Below are positions 30,536 through 46,389 of a stretch of DNA of 64,000 bases, one piece after another (within the stretch, counting starts at the first letter, position 1; each line of letters starts with the position of its first letter). The position numbers and the translations under genes are program-made. This DNA is from Trichobilharzia regenti (Eukaryota > Platyhelminthes > Trematoda > Strigeidida > Schistosomatidae): NCBI GenBank assembly GCA_944472135.2, contig OX235262.1, forward strand, positions 41,219,804-41,283,803, in the 5' to 3' direction. Below the pieces are notes generated by a model. It worked only from the letters and a program-made list of their open reading frames with translations, did not search any database and had not been told where the DNA came from.

Positions 30536-32491
30536 CTAGGTTGGAAAATCGTCGCAGAGTTCATTTGCTGACTTCCTTCTATGAGCTATATCCTCAAATC
30601 TGAACGGCAACACACCCATGTCATTGTATCGTAGAATATAGATGACGAACAAACACACGACATATCTCATCAACCAAGTGTAGAAACAGAGTAATTTACA
30701 CCAAAGATAATAGCATTCAATTAGTAACTTGAAACTAGAAATGCCTTTATTCATGCAAGTCAATTTAACAATTACTCTCTCGTTTACACTTGGCTTATTC
30801 TCACTAAACTGAGCAATATCTTTCGTCTTTTCAAACGCACCAATACTATCATAGTCATTGCAGAAGATACTTGAGTTGATGGGCATCTGTTTCATTGTGG
30901 ATGAAAACACCAACGATGACTGAGTGACACAAGGTGATGAACTTAGCGGTGGATCAGAAGCTGTTCTTTTTCGGCTTTCAGATAGTTGTCCAACTGCAAG
31001 ATTACCACCACTGCTGTCTTTCACTACTAGTTCGGGTTTAGCACTATCATCTGATGATAGGTGGGCTACACGCTGATCAATTACACTGACTGTCTCACAA
31101 GTATGCACACCTTTTGGAACTGCATCTGCGTTCAATTCTACTTCACGTTGTAGTTGTACAGAACCTTTATTTAACTTAGCAGTAGTAGGCATATCCCTCA
31201 TTTCATCATGATCAACCAAAGATAAATGTGAAGTATCATGATCATTATCATGAATATTCACTTTACCGTCAACTTCATCATTTTCAAACTCTTTAATAAC
31301 AGAAGTAGACAATTTTGGTTCCTCCTCACAAATCATTAAAGGTTTTATATCTTCACTCTGACTAGTTATACTTTGTAAACTTGTGGAGTCAGAACTCCAC
31401 TCTGAAGCAGTAACTCTATTCTGTGACACTCTATTCAACAACGGCTTACCAGTTGCAACTACAGACTTCTTCACAACACCGTTATCGTCACACAATTCGG
31501 AGTCAGGCCTGGAGTTTACATTTAGCTTATCACTGAACTTGCTCACTTCTTCACAGTTCACCTTTGTATGCACCTCTTGCAAACGTGTAAAACACAACCG
31601 TGTTTGTCTTGCATCTTGTAACTTATCTGTTGAGGATGTACTACGAAACCTGTTACACTCACTAGGTCTATATGCATTACTAGACATCATGGAGCCTTCT
31701 CGATATCCACCTCTCTGAGGCCTATTCGTCATCAATGATTGCATTTTCCTCTCAGACTGCTCTATTCTAGGGGTGAGATGTAATAGACTGGCGAACTTGC
31801 TCATAGATTGATTGACACTAGTATTTACCAGTTTCAGGATATCATCAAATTTTGGCTCGATACCCTCATCCTCCATACGGGAGCTCATCTTCACCCACTT
31901 CCTTTGCAGTCGAGTAGGTAGGCGTCTTGCTATTACTTCTAGTATAAAACTCGAGTTGAGGTCACTCATGCGATTCATCGAAATCATTGCATTCTTGTAA
32001 ATTAGCAAATTATCTAAAAACTCAGTGAGTGCCTGGGAGTCATCCTGTAATTGACCACCATTACCCTTAACAGCCTCGAATAATTTCCCTGCAATCATCG
32101 AAGGTCTTCCAAACCTTTGACGTAATATGCTCATAGCCTCGTAGTAGCCCTCTTTTGGCTTCATAAACTTACAACACTGTATAGCTCTTGCAGCATCTCC
32201 AGTGCAATACCTCATCAAATACATTAACTTCAATTCATCATTTAATAGAAAACTACTCAACATGATCTCAAACTCCTTTACAAATTGTAAATAATCAGCC
32301 GGGTTTCCATCAAAACACCGTGGTTCAAATTTAGGGAGTTTGATGTTCCTATTATCCCTGAACGGCGAAACAGTAACATCAACCATGTCATGCTTAACAT
32401 CAGACACATCGTTACAATTAACAGACAAGTCACCATGACTTACTTTCCTGTTTGCATCCAAGACACTCTGTCCCTTCTTTGACCCAGGCAT
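30536..32491 (-). CDS. Gag-like protein (DUF1759) of the complete gag-only element, intact
   Basis: 651 residues, starting MPGSKKGQ. It differs from the left-arm copy (5738-7690) at scattered residues and by one extra codon. The DUF1759 domain is at about 50-215 (FEPRCFDGNPADYLQFVKEF, YCTGDAARAIQCC, ILRQRFGRPS). The DGNPADY form here is closer to the family pattern than DENPVDY in the inverted repeat. A Ser/Asn/Asp-rich middle is followed by a hydrophobic C-terminal stretch (about 590-625) and CDDFPT. There is no CCHC knuckle and no enzyme domain. An intact frame between near-identical LTRs suggests recent movement with pol supplied from elsewhere. Confidence 0.88.
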   Translation of the reverse strand: MPGSKKGQSVLDANRKVSHGDLSVNCNDVSDVKHDMVDVTVSPFRDNRNIKLPKFEPRCFDGNPADYLQFVKEFEIMLSSFLLNDELKLMYLMRYCTGDAARAIQCCKFMKPKEGYYEAMSILRQRFGRPSMIAGKLFEAVKGNGGQLQDDSQALTEFLDNLLIYKNAMISMNRMSDLNSSFILEVIARRLPTRLQRKWVKMSSRMEDEGIEPKFDDILKLVNTSVNQSMSKFASLLHLTPRIEQSERKMQSLMTNRPQRGGYREGSMMSSNAYRPSECNRFRSTSSTDKLQDARQTRLCFTRLQEVHTKVNCEEVSKFSDKLNVNSRPDSELCDDNGVVKKSVVATGKPLLNRVSQNRVTASEWSSDSTSLQSITSQSEDIKPLMICEEEPKLSTSVIKEFENDEVDGKVNIHDNDHDTSHLSLVDHDEMRDMPTTAKLNKGSVQLQREVELNADAVPKGVHTCETVSVIDQRVAHLSSDDSAKPELVVKDSSGGNLAVGQLSESRKRTASDPPLSSSPCVTQSSLVFSSTMKQMPINSSIFCNDYDSIGAFEKTKDIAQFSENKPSVNERVIVKLTCMNKGISSFKLLIECYYLWCKLLCFYTWLMRYVVCLFVIYILRYNDMGVLPFRFEDIAHRRKSANELCDDFPT

Positions 32492-32635
32492 TGTTGAACT
32501 TGACCCAATTCCAAAAAAGTTCCAGATATTGCTTGTTCAAAGAGGACTTGACCGGCACCAGGAAAGATGAACGGTGACTATCCAAACTTTCACCAACTGT
32601 TTCAATCCGCCAGATCTGTTTCCATCGTCAGAAAC

Positions 32636-32992
32636 TGTCAATCACGTCTCATAAACCGTTAATGCCCAGCTCTCGCTACGCTCGGGCCCACGCTGTTCCT
32701 TTGAGTTTCAGAAACGCTTAGTTATAACGGACGCAAAAACCAAAACACCGATCTGCCGCTTGATATTTGTTTATTGTTACACCAACATATAAAACGAATA
32801 AGCGAACAAAGGTCTGAAAACAAATATTACAATAATAAATCATTGTATTACTCCTGACGATGTTTCACTCTTCTTTCTGAACAGAGACCAATGAGACGAT
32901 GACTGTCGTATTGATGCCTCCGCGAAAATTGGGGAAGTTGATTTTGAGCAAACAACCAAGAATTGATCGTTCAATCTTCAACTCCATTGACA
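32636..32992 (-). repeat. 5' LTR of the complete gag-only element
   Basis: 357 bp, TGTCAATGG at 32992 to TGACA at 32636. Confidence 0.9.
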
Positions 32993-32997
32993 CGCCC

Positions 32998-33374
32998 ACT
33001 CCTGCAGTTACAGACGTTACTACTGAGCTCTTTAGGCTGAAGATATCAGTGAATATGGTATTAAAATCGAAAAAGAAGTAACCACGTCGCTTTGGACAGC
33101 TAGATTTCCCACCGTGTCATAAAGTCACATATCCTACTACTGAAAGAAGTGGGGCTTGTACCATCTACCGACTCGCGACAGAAAAGAAAAATAACCATAA
33201 AAGCCTACTGGAAAGTGAATAACGGGGGGTGTTAACCTTTTATACTCAGTCAAAAACTTTAACACACTGCATACTACAAACAACATACAATTAATCCTAG
33301 CAACACTCCTTTGTGAGTCAACCACAGCTACGACAGTCGACAGTCGACATAATGACATAGGGATCAGGTCAACG
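32998..33374. other. Unassigned stretch before the CR1-like element
   Basis: No domain is seen. The missing N-terminal part of the next element's endonuclease is not readable here, so the element is truncated or rearranged. Confidence 0.35.
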
Positions 33375-35970
33375 TTGTCAGAAGCTCATGACAGCGGCAC
33401 CAGTGAAGCCGCAAGTTGCATCATTAACTTAAACAAAGGCACTTTAACGATTGGAGTTGTTTACCGAAGTCCTGATAGCCAAGCTGATGACTTCGTTCTA
33501 AATCACTTGAGGGTGTGGGGTAGTAGAAATAGGTGCCTGATTGTTGGCGACTTTGACGCTCCACATATTAATTGGGGGGAATTAAACTCCACTAGTTTGT
33601 ATACCTGTTTCAATAGGGAGCTCACATTGACAGTGCTTGAATGTGCACTCGTGCAACATATGCATGCACCAACACGGTATCAACCTGAACATGATCCATC
33701 TACTCTAGACTTGGTATTGACGCACCAGAAGGAGGACGTTGGTAACATTAGGTGCCTTCCGCCGCTTGGCAGCAGTGACCACATAGTCATTGCTTTTACG
33801 TTTAGGATTCATTCTCTCATGCACAGGCCAAAATCTGCTCGCCCAAACATTTGGAAAGCGGATATACAAGGAATCCGGAACGCAGCAACTGCGGTTGACT
33901 GGTCAGTTGATACAAGTCAGACTGTCGAGGAAGCTTGGGTAGGATTTAGGAATACACTAGATCGTGTCACTTCACCTTTTATACCTTGGTACACTCCTCG
34001 AAAGCCGTCGCATGAACCTCCTTGGATCACTAGTGAAATAAGGAGGTTATTAAGACGGCGAAAGAACCTATGGGACCAATTTGTTATGACAGGAAGGGAA
34101 AACTTCCAGAAAGACTACCGCAAAACTCGAAACCTCTGTAAGTATGCGATTTACAAGAGTCGTATAGAGTACGAGAGACGATTAGTACTAGATTGCGTTC
34201 ATTACCCAAAAAGGTTTTACTCGTATATTAAACGTAGGACTAAAACTAGCAGTGGTATACCGTCACTCATAACCATTAGTGGAGAAGCGGCTGAGTCAGA
34301 CGAAGGAAAGGCTGAAAACCTCTCTGAATACTTCTGTGACGTCTTCTCGTCTGATAGTACCACCCAGGGATATGGCGAGGTCACTGCCATCGCCACTCAG
34401 ATGCCCTCAATTGTGGTAGAGCACACAAAGGTTCTCAAACTACTGTCTAAACTGAAGCCAGGTAAATCACCTGGGCCGGATGGACTTCACCCTAAGCTGT
34501 TAATTTCCTTGGCGGATATAATATATATTCCGCTTACGGAGATTTTCCAAATATCTCTGACGCAGGCTAAGCTACCCAGGGACTGGAAGGATGCCATTAT
34601 AAGCCCTATCTTCAAGGACGGGGATAGGCAATTGGTATCTAACTACAGGCCGGTAAGTCTGACATGCATTATTGCAAAGGTATTGGAAACTATTATAAGG
34701 GATCAACTATTAGCTTATGTTGAAACACATGGCTTGTTGGCTGTTGAACAGCATGGATTCCGACCAGGACGATCCTGCTTGACAAACCTACTTTTGGCTA
34801 GGGAAGACTGGGTTGAGGCCAGAGATAGGGACCATCTGTTGGACGTGGTTTTTATTGATCTTAGCAAGGCGTTCGACAAAGTATCCCACTTAGGTCTCCT
34901 TAGTAAACTGAAAGGTTTCGGACTAGACCAGTGCCTATGTGAGTGGTTTAGAGATTACTTAATGGATAGAAGGCAGAAGGTTAGAGTTAACGGTGTACTA
35001 TCAGGATGGAAAGCAGTATCCAGTGGAGTGCCCCAGGGAACTGTATTAGGTCCATTGCTATTCCTATTATACGTTAACGAATTACCAGGGATTCTTTCTT
35101 CATCTTCATTATTATTTGCAGGTGATATTAAGATATGGAAAACTGTAAACAATAACGAGGATAGGTCGGCCCTACAAACTGATTTAGATAAATTAGCTGG
35201 GTGGTCAAGCCTATGGAGTTTGGAAATGAATGCTAGGAAAAGCGCGGTAATGCACTTAGGTCATATGTCTTATGCGTCGTACTCCCTAGGGGACGCAGAA
35301 CTACCTGATGTTAACGAACAGAAGGACCTAGGAATCATTGTCAGCAATGATTTGAAAACAACTGCAAATTGCAATGCAGCCGCAGCTAAAGCTTTTCGAA
35401 TGCTATGGGCAATTCGAAGGGCTTTCAAACGATTAGACGAGGGCATGTTCCAAATACTCTACGCAACATATGTCAGGCCTCATCTAGAATACTGCATACA
35501 AGCGACGAGTCCATGCTTCAAAAAGGAGGCACATATTCTGGAAAGAGTACAGAGAGTAGGAACAAAATTAGTTAGTGGTATCTCACACCTTCCTTATGAT
35601 AAGAGGATGGAGCACTTAAATCTCTTCCCGTTATCATACCGAAGGAAGAGAAGCGACTTAATTTTAGCATACCGTATACTTAAGGGTGATTTAGGAACTG
35701 ACCTTTCTAACCTTTTCTCCCCTTCTAGGATACATTTACGGGGTCACCGCAAAAAGGTGCTCAAACCAAGGACGATTAAAATACGTGCAGAATTTAGATT
35801 CTCTCACAGAGTGGTCAACGATTGGAACTCCTTACCTGATTCAGTAGTATCAGCTCCATCGGTGAACGCTTTCAAAGAGAAGTTAGATCTCTGCAGAGAT
35901 ATACTTTGCAAGGATTAACACAGGCCACAAGAGCCTTCTATCCTTATCATCTGAATCTGAATGTGAGTCG
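33375..35970 (+). pseudogene. CR1-like non-LTR retrotransposon, endonuclease-RT ORF, mutated active site
   Basis: 847 codons open to 35918. The N-terminus starts inside the APE endonuclease (GVVYRSPDSQADDF, GDFDAPHINW, STLDLVLTH, GSSDHIVIAF). The RT follows (KLKPGKSPGPDGLHPKLL, YRPVSLTCIIAKVLE, FIDLSKAFDKVSH, GVPQGTVLGPLLFLLYVNELP). The catalytic box, normally FADD, reads FAGD (35115-35126), so the first of the two adjacent aspartates is lost and polymerase activity is not expected. The C-terminal region is complete to SRIHLRGHRKKVLKPR and beyond. The first endonuclease residues and any ORF1 are missing (5' truncation). The 3' end near 35950-35970 has a short ATCTGA repeat. The start codon is nominal. 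Confidence 0.85.
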
Positions 35971-36480
35971 AATGGGGGGGGGCGAACTAGGCAGAATTTT
36001 ACCGAAGACCGGGAACTTTTACCTCAAAATCAAGAAGCGATAACAAAGATATCAAAATCGTTTCCACTAGCTCGTAAAAATGACATTGGATATTGGGATC
36101 TGGAACTGCATCTGCTGCCACCAAACCGCGTTACTCAACGTCGTACGCTCCTATGCTCTTGAACAACTAAGTAGATTGGATATTAATTCCCTGTCACAGC
36201 TTTTCAACATTTTATTGGGACGATAGATAATAAACAAATTGTGGTGAAATTTTCTTGGAAGGTAAATACACAAATGATTAATTGGGACGATATGATCGAC
36301 CTAAGTGGACAATTTTGAGGGAAAATGATGCATTTCCCTAAAATTTCCTAAAAACCCTTACATTAATGAAATGTAAATGAATTGATTTACCCTTAATTAC
36401 TTGCGCTTTTTTACTTGGAGATCTATGCATGTATATATGTCATATATTGCTTCATTTGTTGTCGATAAGTGCAAGCTTAC
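35971..36480. other. Unassigned stretch
   Basis: Nothing recognisable. It ends in TTAC, the left target duplication of the TIR element. Confidence 0.4.
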
Positions 36481-37065
36481 CCCAGCTAGCATTATTTTCG
36501 GGCGCATTGCAGATTTTTTGGAGCGAAACAATTCGGGTGCATACACTTACGTGGAACGGTGCCCCTAAGCCTCCCACAGAAAATCTGTAATGCGCCCGAA
36601 GTCTGCCCCGAAAACTTTGCAATGCGATCTAACTTACTGTGACGTCACGGTCAGTACTGACTAAAGCATGAAACAATGCGCCTACGGTTCGGCATCTAAC
36701 CCTTAGTCGGCAACTAACACGGAGTCAAATCTATCATGTACACAGGTCACCTCAAAAAACAACAAACTAGCAGTAGTTCAGCGACTCAAGATATCAAAAA
36801 GCAGTTAATTTTAATTGAACACATATTTAACAATCTTGGCAAACACATTTACAATCTATCGACATGTCATAGATGTAAAACATCCTATAAATCACCAGAA
36901 CAATTCATGCGTGTGCTCTCGGCGTCTGGTGTGTTCTCTTTGTTTACGTCGGCGGTGATGTGAAAATAAAAATTTGAAAAACTTAAGACCTACTAAAGGG
37001 GAAAGCCGTCGCTTTTTCATCCCCGATTTCAGTCTGCAATGCGTCCGAAATCGTTTCTAGCTGGG
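36481..37065. mobile_element. TIR element (MITE-like), 585 bp, family unknown
   Basis: The left end CCCAGCTAGCATTATTTTCG and the reverse complement of the right end, CCCAGCTAGAAACGATTTCG, match over about 40 bases with some mismatches. Both continue as GGxCGCATTGCAGA. The element is flanked by the 4-bp repeat TTAC (36477-36480 and 37066-37069). A third, inverted copy of the GCGCATTGCAGATTTT segment lies at about 36577-36602. No transposase is recognisable. The TIR ends do not fit any superfamily I can name with confidence. Confidence 0.7.
36736..36963 (+). CDS. Hypothetical 75-residue ORF inside the TIR element
   Basis: It begins MYTGHLKKQQ and has a helix-like middle (KKQLILIEHIFNNLGKHIY) followed by CHRCKTSYKSPEQF, a single C-x2-C pair. 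No known domain. It could be a remnant of a transposase exon, a captured host segment, or a chance ORF. The start is the only ATG near its 5' end. Low confidence that it is expressed. Confidence 0.2.
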   Translation: MYTGHLKKQQTSSSSATQDIKKQLILIEHIFNNLGKHIYNLSTCHRCKTSYKSPEQFMRVLSASGVFSLFTSAVM

Positions 37066-37095
37066 TTACAACAATTCTAAACTAATTCTAATCTA

Positions 37096-37330
37096 TGTGC
37101 GTCGGTGGCATAGCGGTTAGGACGCTCGACGGTCATGCACATGATCCGGGGTTCGATCCCCGGCTGACTAACTTTACCTAACTTGTCCAGCAATAAGACT
37201 GGTAAAGAGGGAAGGTTGGGCATGAGGCTAGCAACCCCATCCTGTAAAATAAACACTGCTACAGAAACTTCAAGTCACTAGCTTGAAGCCCTATGTTCCA
37301 CTGGGAACGTTAAGGAAATAAAAAAATTCT
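37096..37330 (+). mobile_element. tRNA-derived SINE, copy 1
   Basis: The head is tRNA-like: A box TGGCATAGCGG and B box GGTTCGATCCC, with a good T arm (CCGGG/CCCGG) and a near-complete acceptor stem. The anticodon arm does not fold. A non-tRNA body follows (GTTGGGCATGAGGCTAGCAA, then TGTTCCACTGGGAA) and an A-rich tail at about 37315-37327. The body matches 42735-42965 and, inverted, 52395-52620. Confidence 0.7.
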
Positions 37331-38244
37331 AACATATGCGTCGAAAACGCCTTTTTATGGTAACCGAATATTTTATCTACCTGAAATGGACCCACTAGGA
37401 ACTGAAATGACACCGGTAGATCTTAAAAAGAGCATATAACGCCTAGTTAATGCAATGAAACCTTAAAAGTAATATTTTCAGATGAGATAATGCCTTCAGT
37501 GCTGAAATAAAGCTGAGTAAATTGCCACCATGTGCTTAATTAAGTCTTCGTTCTAAAGTAATGCTAGTCAGTGCTTAATATGTCTTGTGAGGGCTGGAAC
37601 AACGCTGATAAGCAAACCCAGTGTTCTCTGAGCCAGTAGGTTCTGATCTGAAAATGTCTAGAAAAATCACAGGGTGCTGAACTAGTGCCAGTCATGCTGA
37701 AAACTAGCACTGCGTTCTAGTTTCTGCGCCTAATTAGACCATTTTGGAAAAGATTCAGAATTTACTCACCACAGGATGCTAGAGTTATTTCGGAATGAGG
37801 GAGAATTAATTCAGAATTGTAGTAAGCCTGGGTAGTAAAAAAGTGAGGGTCATAAATTACGTATTGGTTGTACAACAAGGATATCACTTAAACTTAGAGA
37901 ATGTCTTTATGAACTAAAAGATTCTGAGATCACATTAAGAATATGAACTCGACTGTTTTAATTCAATGTGAAACCAAGGCTATATAAACTTTTAACATTG
38001 TGGAAAAATTTTGGGCACTGGGTATGTGATATTCATCCTTGTAAAAGTTTGTATATTTACCAATGAGTGAGAAACAAAACAAAGTGTTAACTGACGTTTC
38101 GCTATTAAACAATATATAAACAGCCATAAATAAATATACAGAATTCATAGCTGGGTCGTCAGGATGCTGATAATTAATTGCTGCAGACTTTTGATGGTAT
38201 AGCATAAAACTGTTGTAAAACCGCACAGATTAGTTCACTCTATA
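37331..38244. other. Unassigned stretch
   Basis: No supported feature. Confidence 0.4.
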
Positions 38245-38430
38245 TGAACTCCCATATCCACTAAGTCGTGTTTTTCCATGCTATTATTGTTCCTCCTGTA
38301 CATTTCTGCTCATTATAGTCCTTTTCAATCTTTTGTCTCTCTTTAGTCTACATTTGTGTGCTACGCGGGGTGTGGCATCTTAGACTGCTGCATTTCTTTG
38401 TGAAGTCCTATATGGAAACTGAGTCAGTCG
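38245..38430 (+). mobile_element. RTE-like family B 3' end, old fragment
   Basis: It keeps the pyrimidine-rich 3' UTR pattern and the block GTGTGCTACGCGGGGTGTGG of this family (compare 53665-53700), diverged. Confidence 0.5.
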
Positions 38431-38569
38431 GACCTATCGACCACTTCGGGCGGTTCACCTACGAAGATAATTGCGACTGCCGGCTCCTACTAGTCGTTGC
38501 ATAGCACATACCGTGCTTACAGATATTGGTTACTAACTGATTTAGTGCAATTTTGGTGGTCCGAATGTT

Positions 38570-38860
38570 GTTTCACAGTAAGATGGTATGTTCCACACAC
38601 TCGAGATCGAAAAGTCTTTCTCCCAAAAGCAGATCTACACCACCACTATCACGCATGGGTCCTGGAGTTGCCCCCAGAATGTTACCAATGGCAATATTAA
38701 AGGGAAATAGTGAGATTGGGCAGCCCTATCTGACCCCACTGTAGGTTGAAAACAGCAGTGATATCTGAGGCGTTTCTATGTAGTGCTTTCAGGATGCTAA
38801 CAAACTTTCCAGGAACACCTCTATAACTATCAGAGCGCATCTCAATTTACCTTATGACCC
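38570..38860 (-). pseudogene. RTE-like reverse transcriptase fragment
   Basis: The minus-strand translation gives YRGVPGKFVSILKALHRNAS, then a decayed RQGCP-type block, then NIAIGNILGATPG and DLLLGERLFDLE. These correspond to the RT region up to the YADD box. It is old and frameshifted. Confidence 0.5.
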
Positions 38861-40050
38861 TTCACTAACTGATCTTAATAATTCTATGCTGCCTATTGTT
38901 ATCCTGCTCGCTTTAGTCTTCACCCCTCTCTGTAAGTAATTTTGGCTACTTACTAGTGACTGACTACAGGATGAAGTTCCCTGGAGTTCTAGTGTAAAGC
39001 AATAGCCAGTATGGTGCACCGAGTTGGGTATGAAGACATATACTCTCCGATGACATTGTCTTGCGAAATGGGTGAAGTTTAGAACTCATGGGTGATTAGA
39101 TTCTGTCTCACTGTCTGAATGATCCATGAGCTCACCTCGTAACCTGACTCTCAGTGGAGCATATGGGTGCGTGCTGTTGAAGAATGTCAGGACCAGGGTG
39201 AAACAGTTGTCCAGTACTCATTAGTTTTCAGTGATTCTTTGAATGATATCAGTTTGTGATCTAACTTGATGCCAGTCAAATTCCTCCAAACCAACACTTG
39301 AAAATGTAAGGCGCATTTTGCCTATAGATTATTTGCAACTTCCTTATCTGTATACATTAGATGATTTCTAGAAATAGCTTTCATGTATCTTATGTACTTA
39401 TTTTCTGTTGCTAACTACTGACAATCTGATGAAATCTACACATGACAAGCTAGCTCCTATAAACGACTTGGTACATCCGAGCGTTGGTAGACTGTGGCAT
39501 TCCTCTCAAAATGCTATCATGCGGTCACACGTTCATAACATCTGCCAAGTAATTCCTTTTAGCTGTCATCATGCTCCTGGCGTGTTCCTCACAAAAGTGA
39601 AAGAGCGAATGTCGACATCTGCCACTTACAATTGGATGGGTGTACATGCTAGTCTACCTCGGGGAGCAGGGGAACCCTGTTTACAAACCTATGATGTACA
39701 TGGTCCTCAGGATCCGTGACAATTGGATGGCAAATGAACCTGTTTCTGACACTGGCGACCGTGGAAACGTAGCTCGTAATGGTGATCCACTGCCTTGTGG
39801 ATGTGACTTCAAGTCATAAGTTCGAGTGGTTGGTCCCCTAAGACAACTATCTGCTTCTGTCTGAGCACCCAGGTAGTATCCCAGCCCTTGCACAATTTAC
39901 GAGATTTTGTGTGGTATATCCCTTGGTGTCTGTAATGCACCAAGTTTGTTTGTTAATAGTAATATTGATCTATTTGTTTGGCTAGTACTATTATTTTTAG
40001 ACTCATCATATATTCTTATAATATTGATTCTGTATATTGGTTTAATTCCA
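38861..40050. repeat. Mostly unassigned; holds a fragment of the fold-back SINE family
   Basis: About 39215-39330 (CCAGTACTC, then CCAAACCAACACTTGAAAAT) resembles 58070-58160. The rest, upstream of the BAG-domain gene, is unassigned. No upstream exon could be identified. Confidence 0.4.
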
Positions 40051-44640
<4,590 letters not shown>

Positions 44641-45015
44641 ATGGTTATCTCCTCCGTCTCATCTTCCCTACCTACACTCTGTGTATCTTTAAACCAGGCT
44701 ATATTTACTTTACCCTTTACATTGCTGAGTAAGTTGATTTTAATTGGTGTCACTTTTGTACTTGTTATTTTCTTAATGTAGTTAATTGTCGAGACAGTGG
44801 ATACTCCACCAGTGATCCAGAGTCTCTAAAGTCGCTTCATTTTTTCCGGGGAGAGGGTGGAGTGAGGTGTGTGTTTAGGCAGCAAGATACTATCTAGATA
44901 TATTATGGCTGTATGATATAACCGTTCTTTGAGGAAGTTATGAAAAGATGTTTATGTTCCATTTCCCTTATTAATTGATATAATATGAGTGATATATAGG
45001 TCAGGGATAGACTGT
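44641..45015 (+). other. Probable 3' UTR and downstream flank of the BAG-domain gene
   Basis: Follows the TAA at 44638-44640. No clear AATAAA signal was found in this stretch, so the transcript end is not determined. Confidence 0.35.
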
Positions 45016-45019
45016 TAAG

Positions 45020-45530
45020 TAAGTAAAGTTAGTCGATGAGGTTATGAAGTCACATAGATTAAGTTGGCGAGGACACGTGTTGCTGATCCCGAAATACTGC
45101 CTTCCTTGTGGAGCAATGTTAGTTGACATAGAACTAGGTTGGAAAAAAGTTAGAGTTGGTCAAATCAGAACCTGGCATTGAACCATAAAGTCACTGGCTG
45201 ATGACCTTAATTACGTGAGGAGGTTTAAACTGACTTGCCGAGGTTTTCAAAACTCTAAGAATCAATGGCTTGAGACTGTTGTTGATACGGCTCGAAACCT
45301 TTCTGAATAGCGCAGGCGCATTCACCCTCCGTGATCTCCCAGATCCGCTAAATCGTCATATTTTCCCATGTTACTATTCTTTCACCCTCACATATCCGCT
45401 TATCATAGTTCTTTTAAATCTCTTTTATCTCTCTCTCTTGTGTCTATCTTTATGTGGTATATGGAGTGTTGCAGCGTGAACTGCTTCTTTTCTACGCAAA
45501 GGTCTTTGTTGAAAGTCAGTCAGCAGTCAA
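45020..45530 (+). mobile_element. RTE-like family B 3' fragment, old
   Basis: Decayed version of the family B coding end and 3' UTR (KSHRLSW.GHVL-like segment, then the pyrimidine-rich UTR). Compare 53280-53750. Confidence 0.5.
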
Positions 45531-45554
45531 CAAGCGGTGGCTCTCATGGCCCAT

Positions 45555-45720
45555 TTGTCTAATGGATGACGCTTTAGAGTTTAGAACTTGGGCTCGAGTC
45601 TTAGTGAGAACAGCGTCATTCACTGAGGATACTGGTACATCCAACTGACGAGTTTCAGATAGAAGCATGCGATTATCTTTGTTCCCATTTCTAGCAACCA
45701 CCAAACAAGTCACTTTGATT
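45555..45720 (+). ncRNA. Smalpha-like hammerhead SINE repeat, decayed
   Basis: The tRNA-like head has a B-box-like GGGCTCGAGTC. Next come GGTACATCCA and the core CTGACGAG (45645-45652). Stem II and the GAAA box are degraded (GATAGAAGCATGCG). Helix I pairing is weak. Not expected to cleave. Confidence 0.5.
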
Positions 45721-46389
45721 GATTACTGTTGTTTAGCTGTATGGTATATCTAATATATAAATCGTTATTGATTAGAGCTGAAAACTCTCTTAATATAAGG
45801 GAGCATTATGTTAAGACTGTGTAGTCGAAAATGGAGGGTTAAATTTGTGGAAAGATGTTGTTTTTCTTCTATCTCTGAGTTAGCTTTTGTCACAAATTAC
45901 TGACTGACTAAGTCTTCAAGGTAAAGACTCGCACAAAACTGCAGCAATTCAAGTTGTTATACCCCATATACCACACAAAAGTAGCGAAAATGAAAAAAAT
46001 TCAAAGGAATTATAATAAACGGAAGCGTACGGGAGAAAAAAAGAGCAATGGGGATTTAATGAATCTGGAAGATTACAAAGAATGAATGTATCTGTGTCAT
46101 TGAGCACGATTTTCAGCCTTATCACCAAGTCTCCAGCTATTGCATTATAGTGTCTGAAATCAGTCTACAACTATTCAGTCTCCCTACGCAGCTGAAACCA
46201 ACAGTCAAAGAAGTTATAGATTACTGGCAGGTTTCGATTTAGCCACCATTGACTCTTTTCCAACGTAATCTGATGTCATTTTATACTGCGAACTTCGTCT
46301 TCCTCTCTTTATCGAAATGATGTCTTTTTATTTTTTAAAAATTGAATTTGAGATTTTCCCGTCGATTGGTTGGACCGAAGTGCTCAGTC

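Larger units (their letters stand above)
29028..32992 (-). mobile_element. Complete gag-only BEL/Pao-like LTR retrotransposon, young
   Basis: The 357-bp LTRs at 29028-29384 (3') and 32636-32992 (5') differ at one base by eye (CCGAAACACC against CCAAAACACC). The 5-bp target duplication CGCCC is perfect (29023-29027 and 32993-32997). The internal region holds a single 651-codon gag, three double-hairpin motifs and a purine tract before the 3' LTR. No pol is present. The 3.97-kb element is the cleanest reference for the family and lacks the RTE insert found in the inverted duplication. Confidence 0.93.

Noticed and set aside
37098..37167. A genuine tRNA gene
   Set aside because: The T arm and acceptor stem pair, but the anticodon arm does not fold, and the sequence is followed by a SINE body seen in two other places.
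39408..39719. 103-codon ORF as a gene
   Set aside because: No recognisable motif. It lies in a repeat-rich stretch without exon signals.
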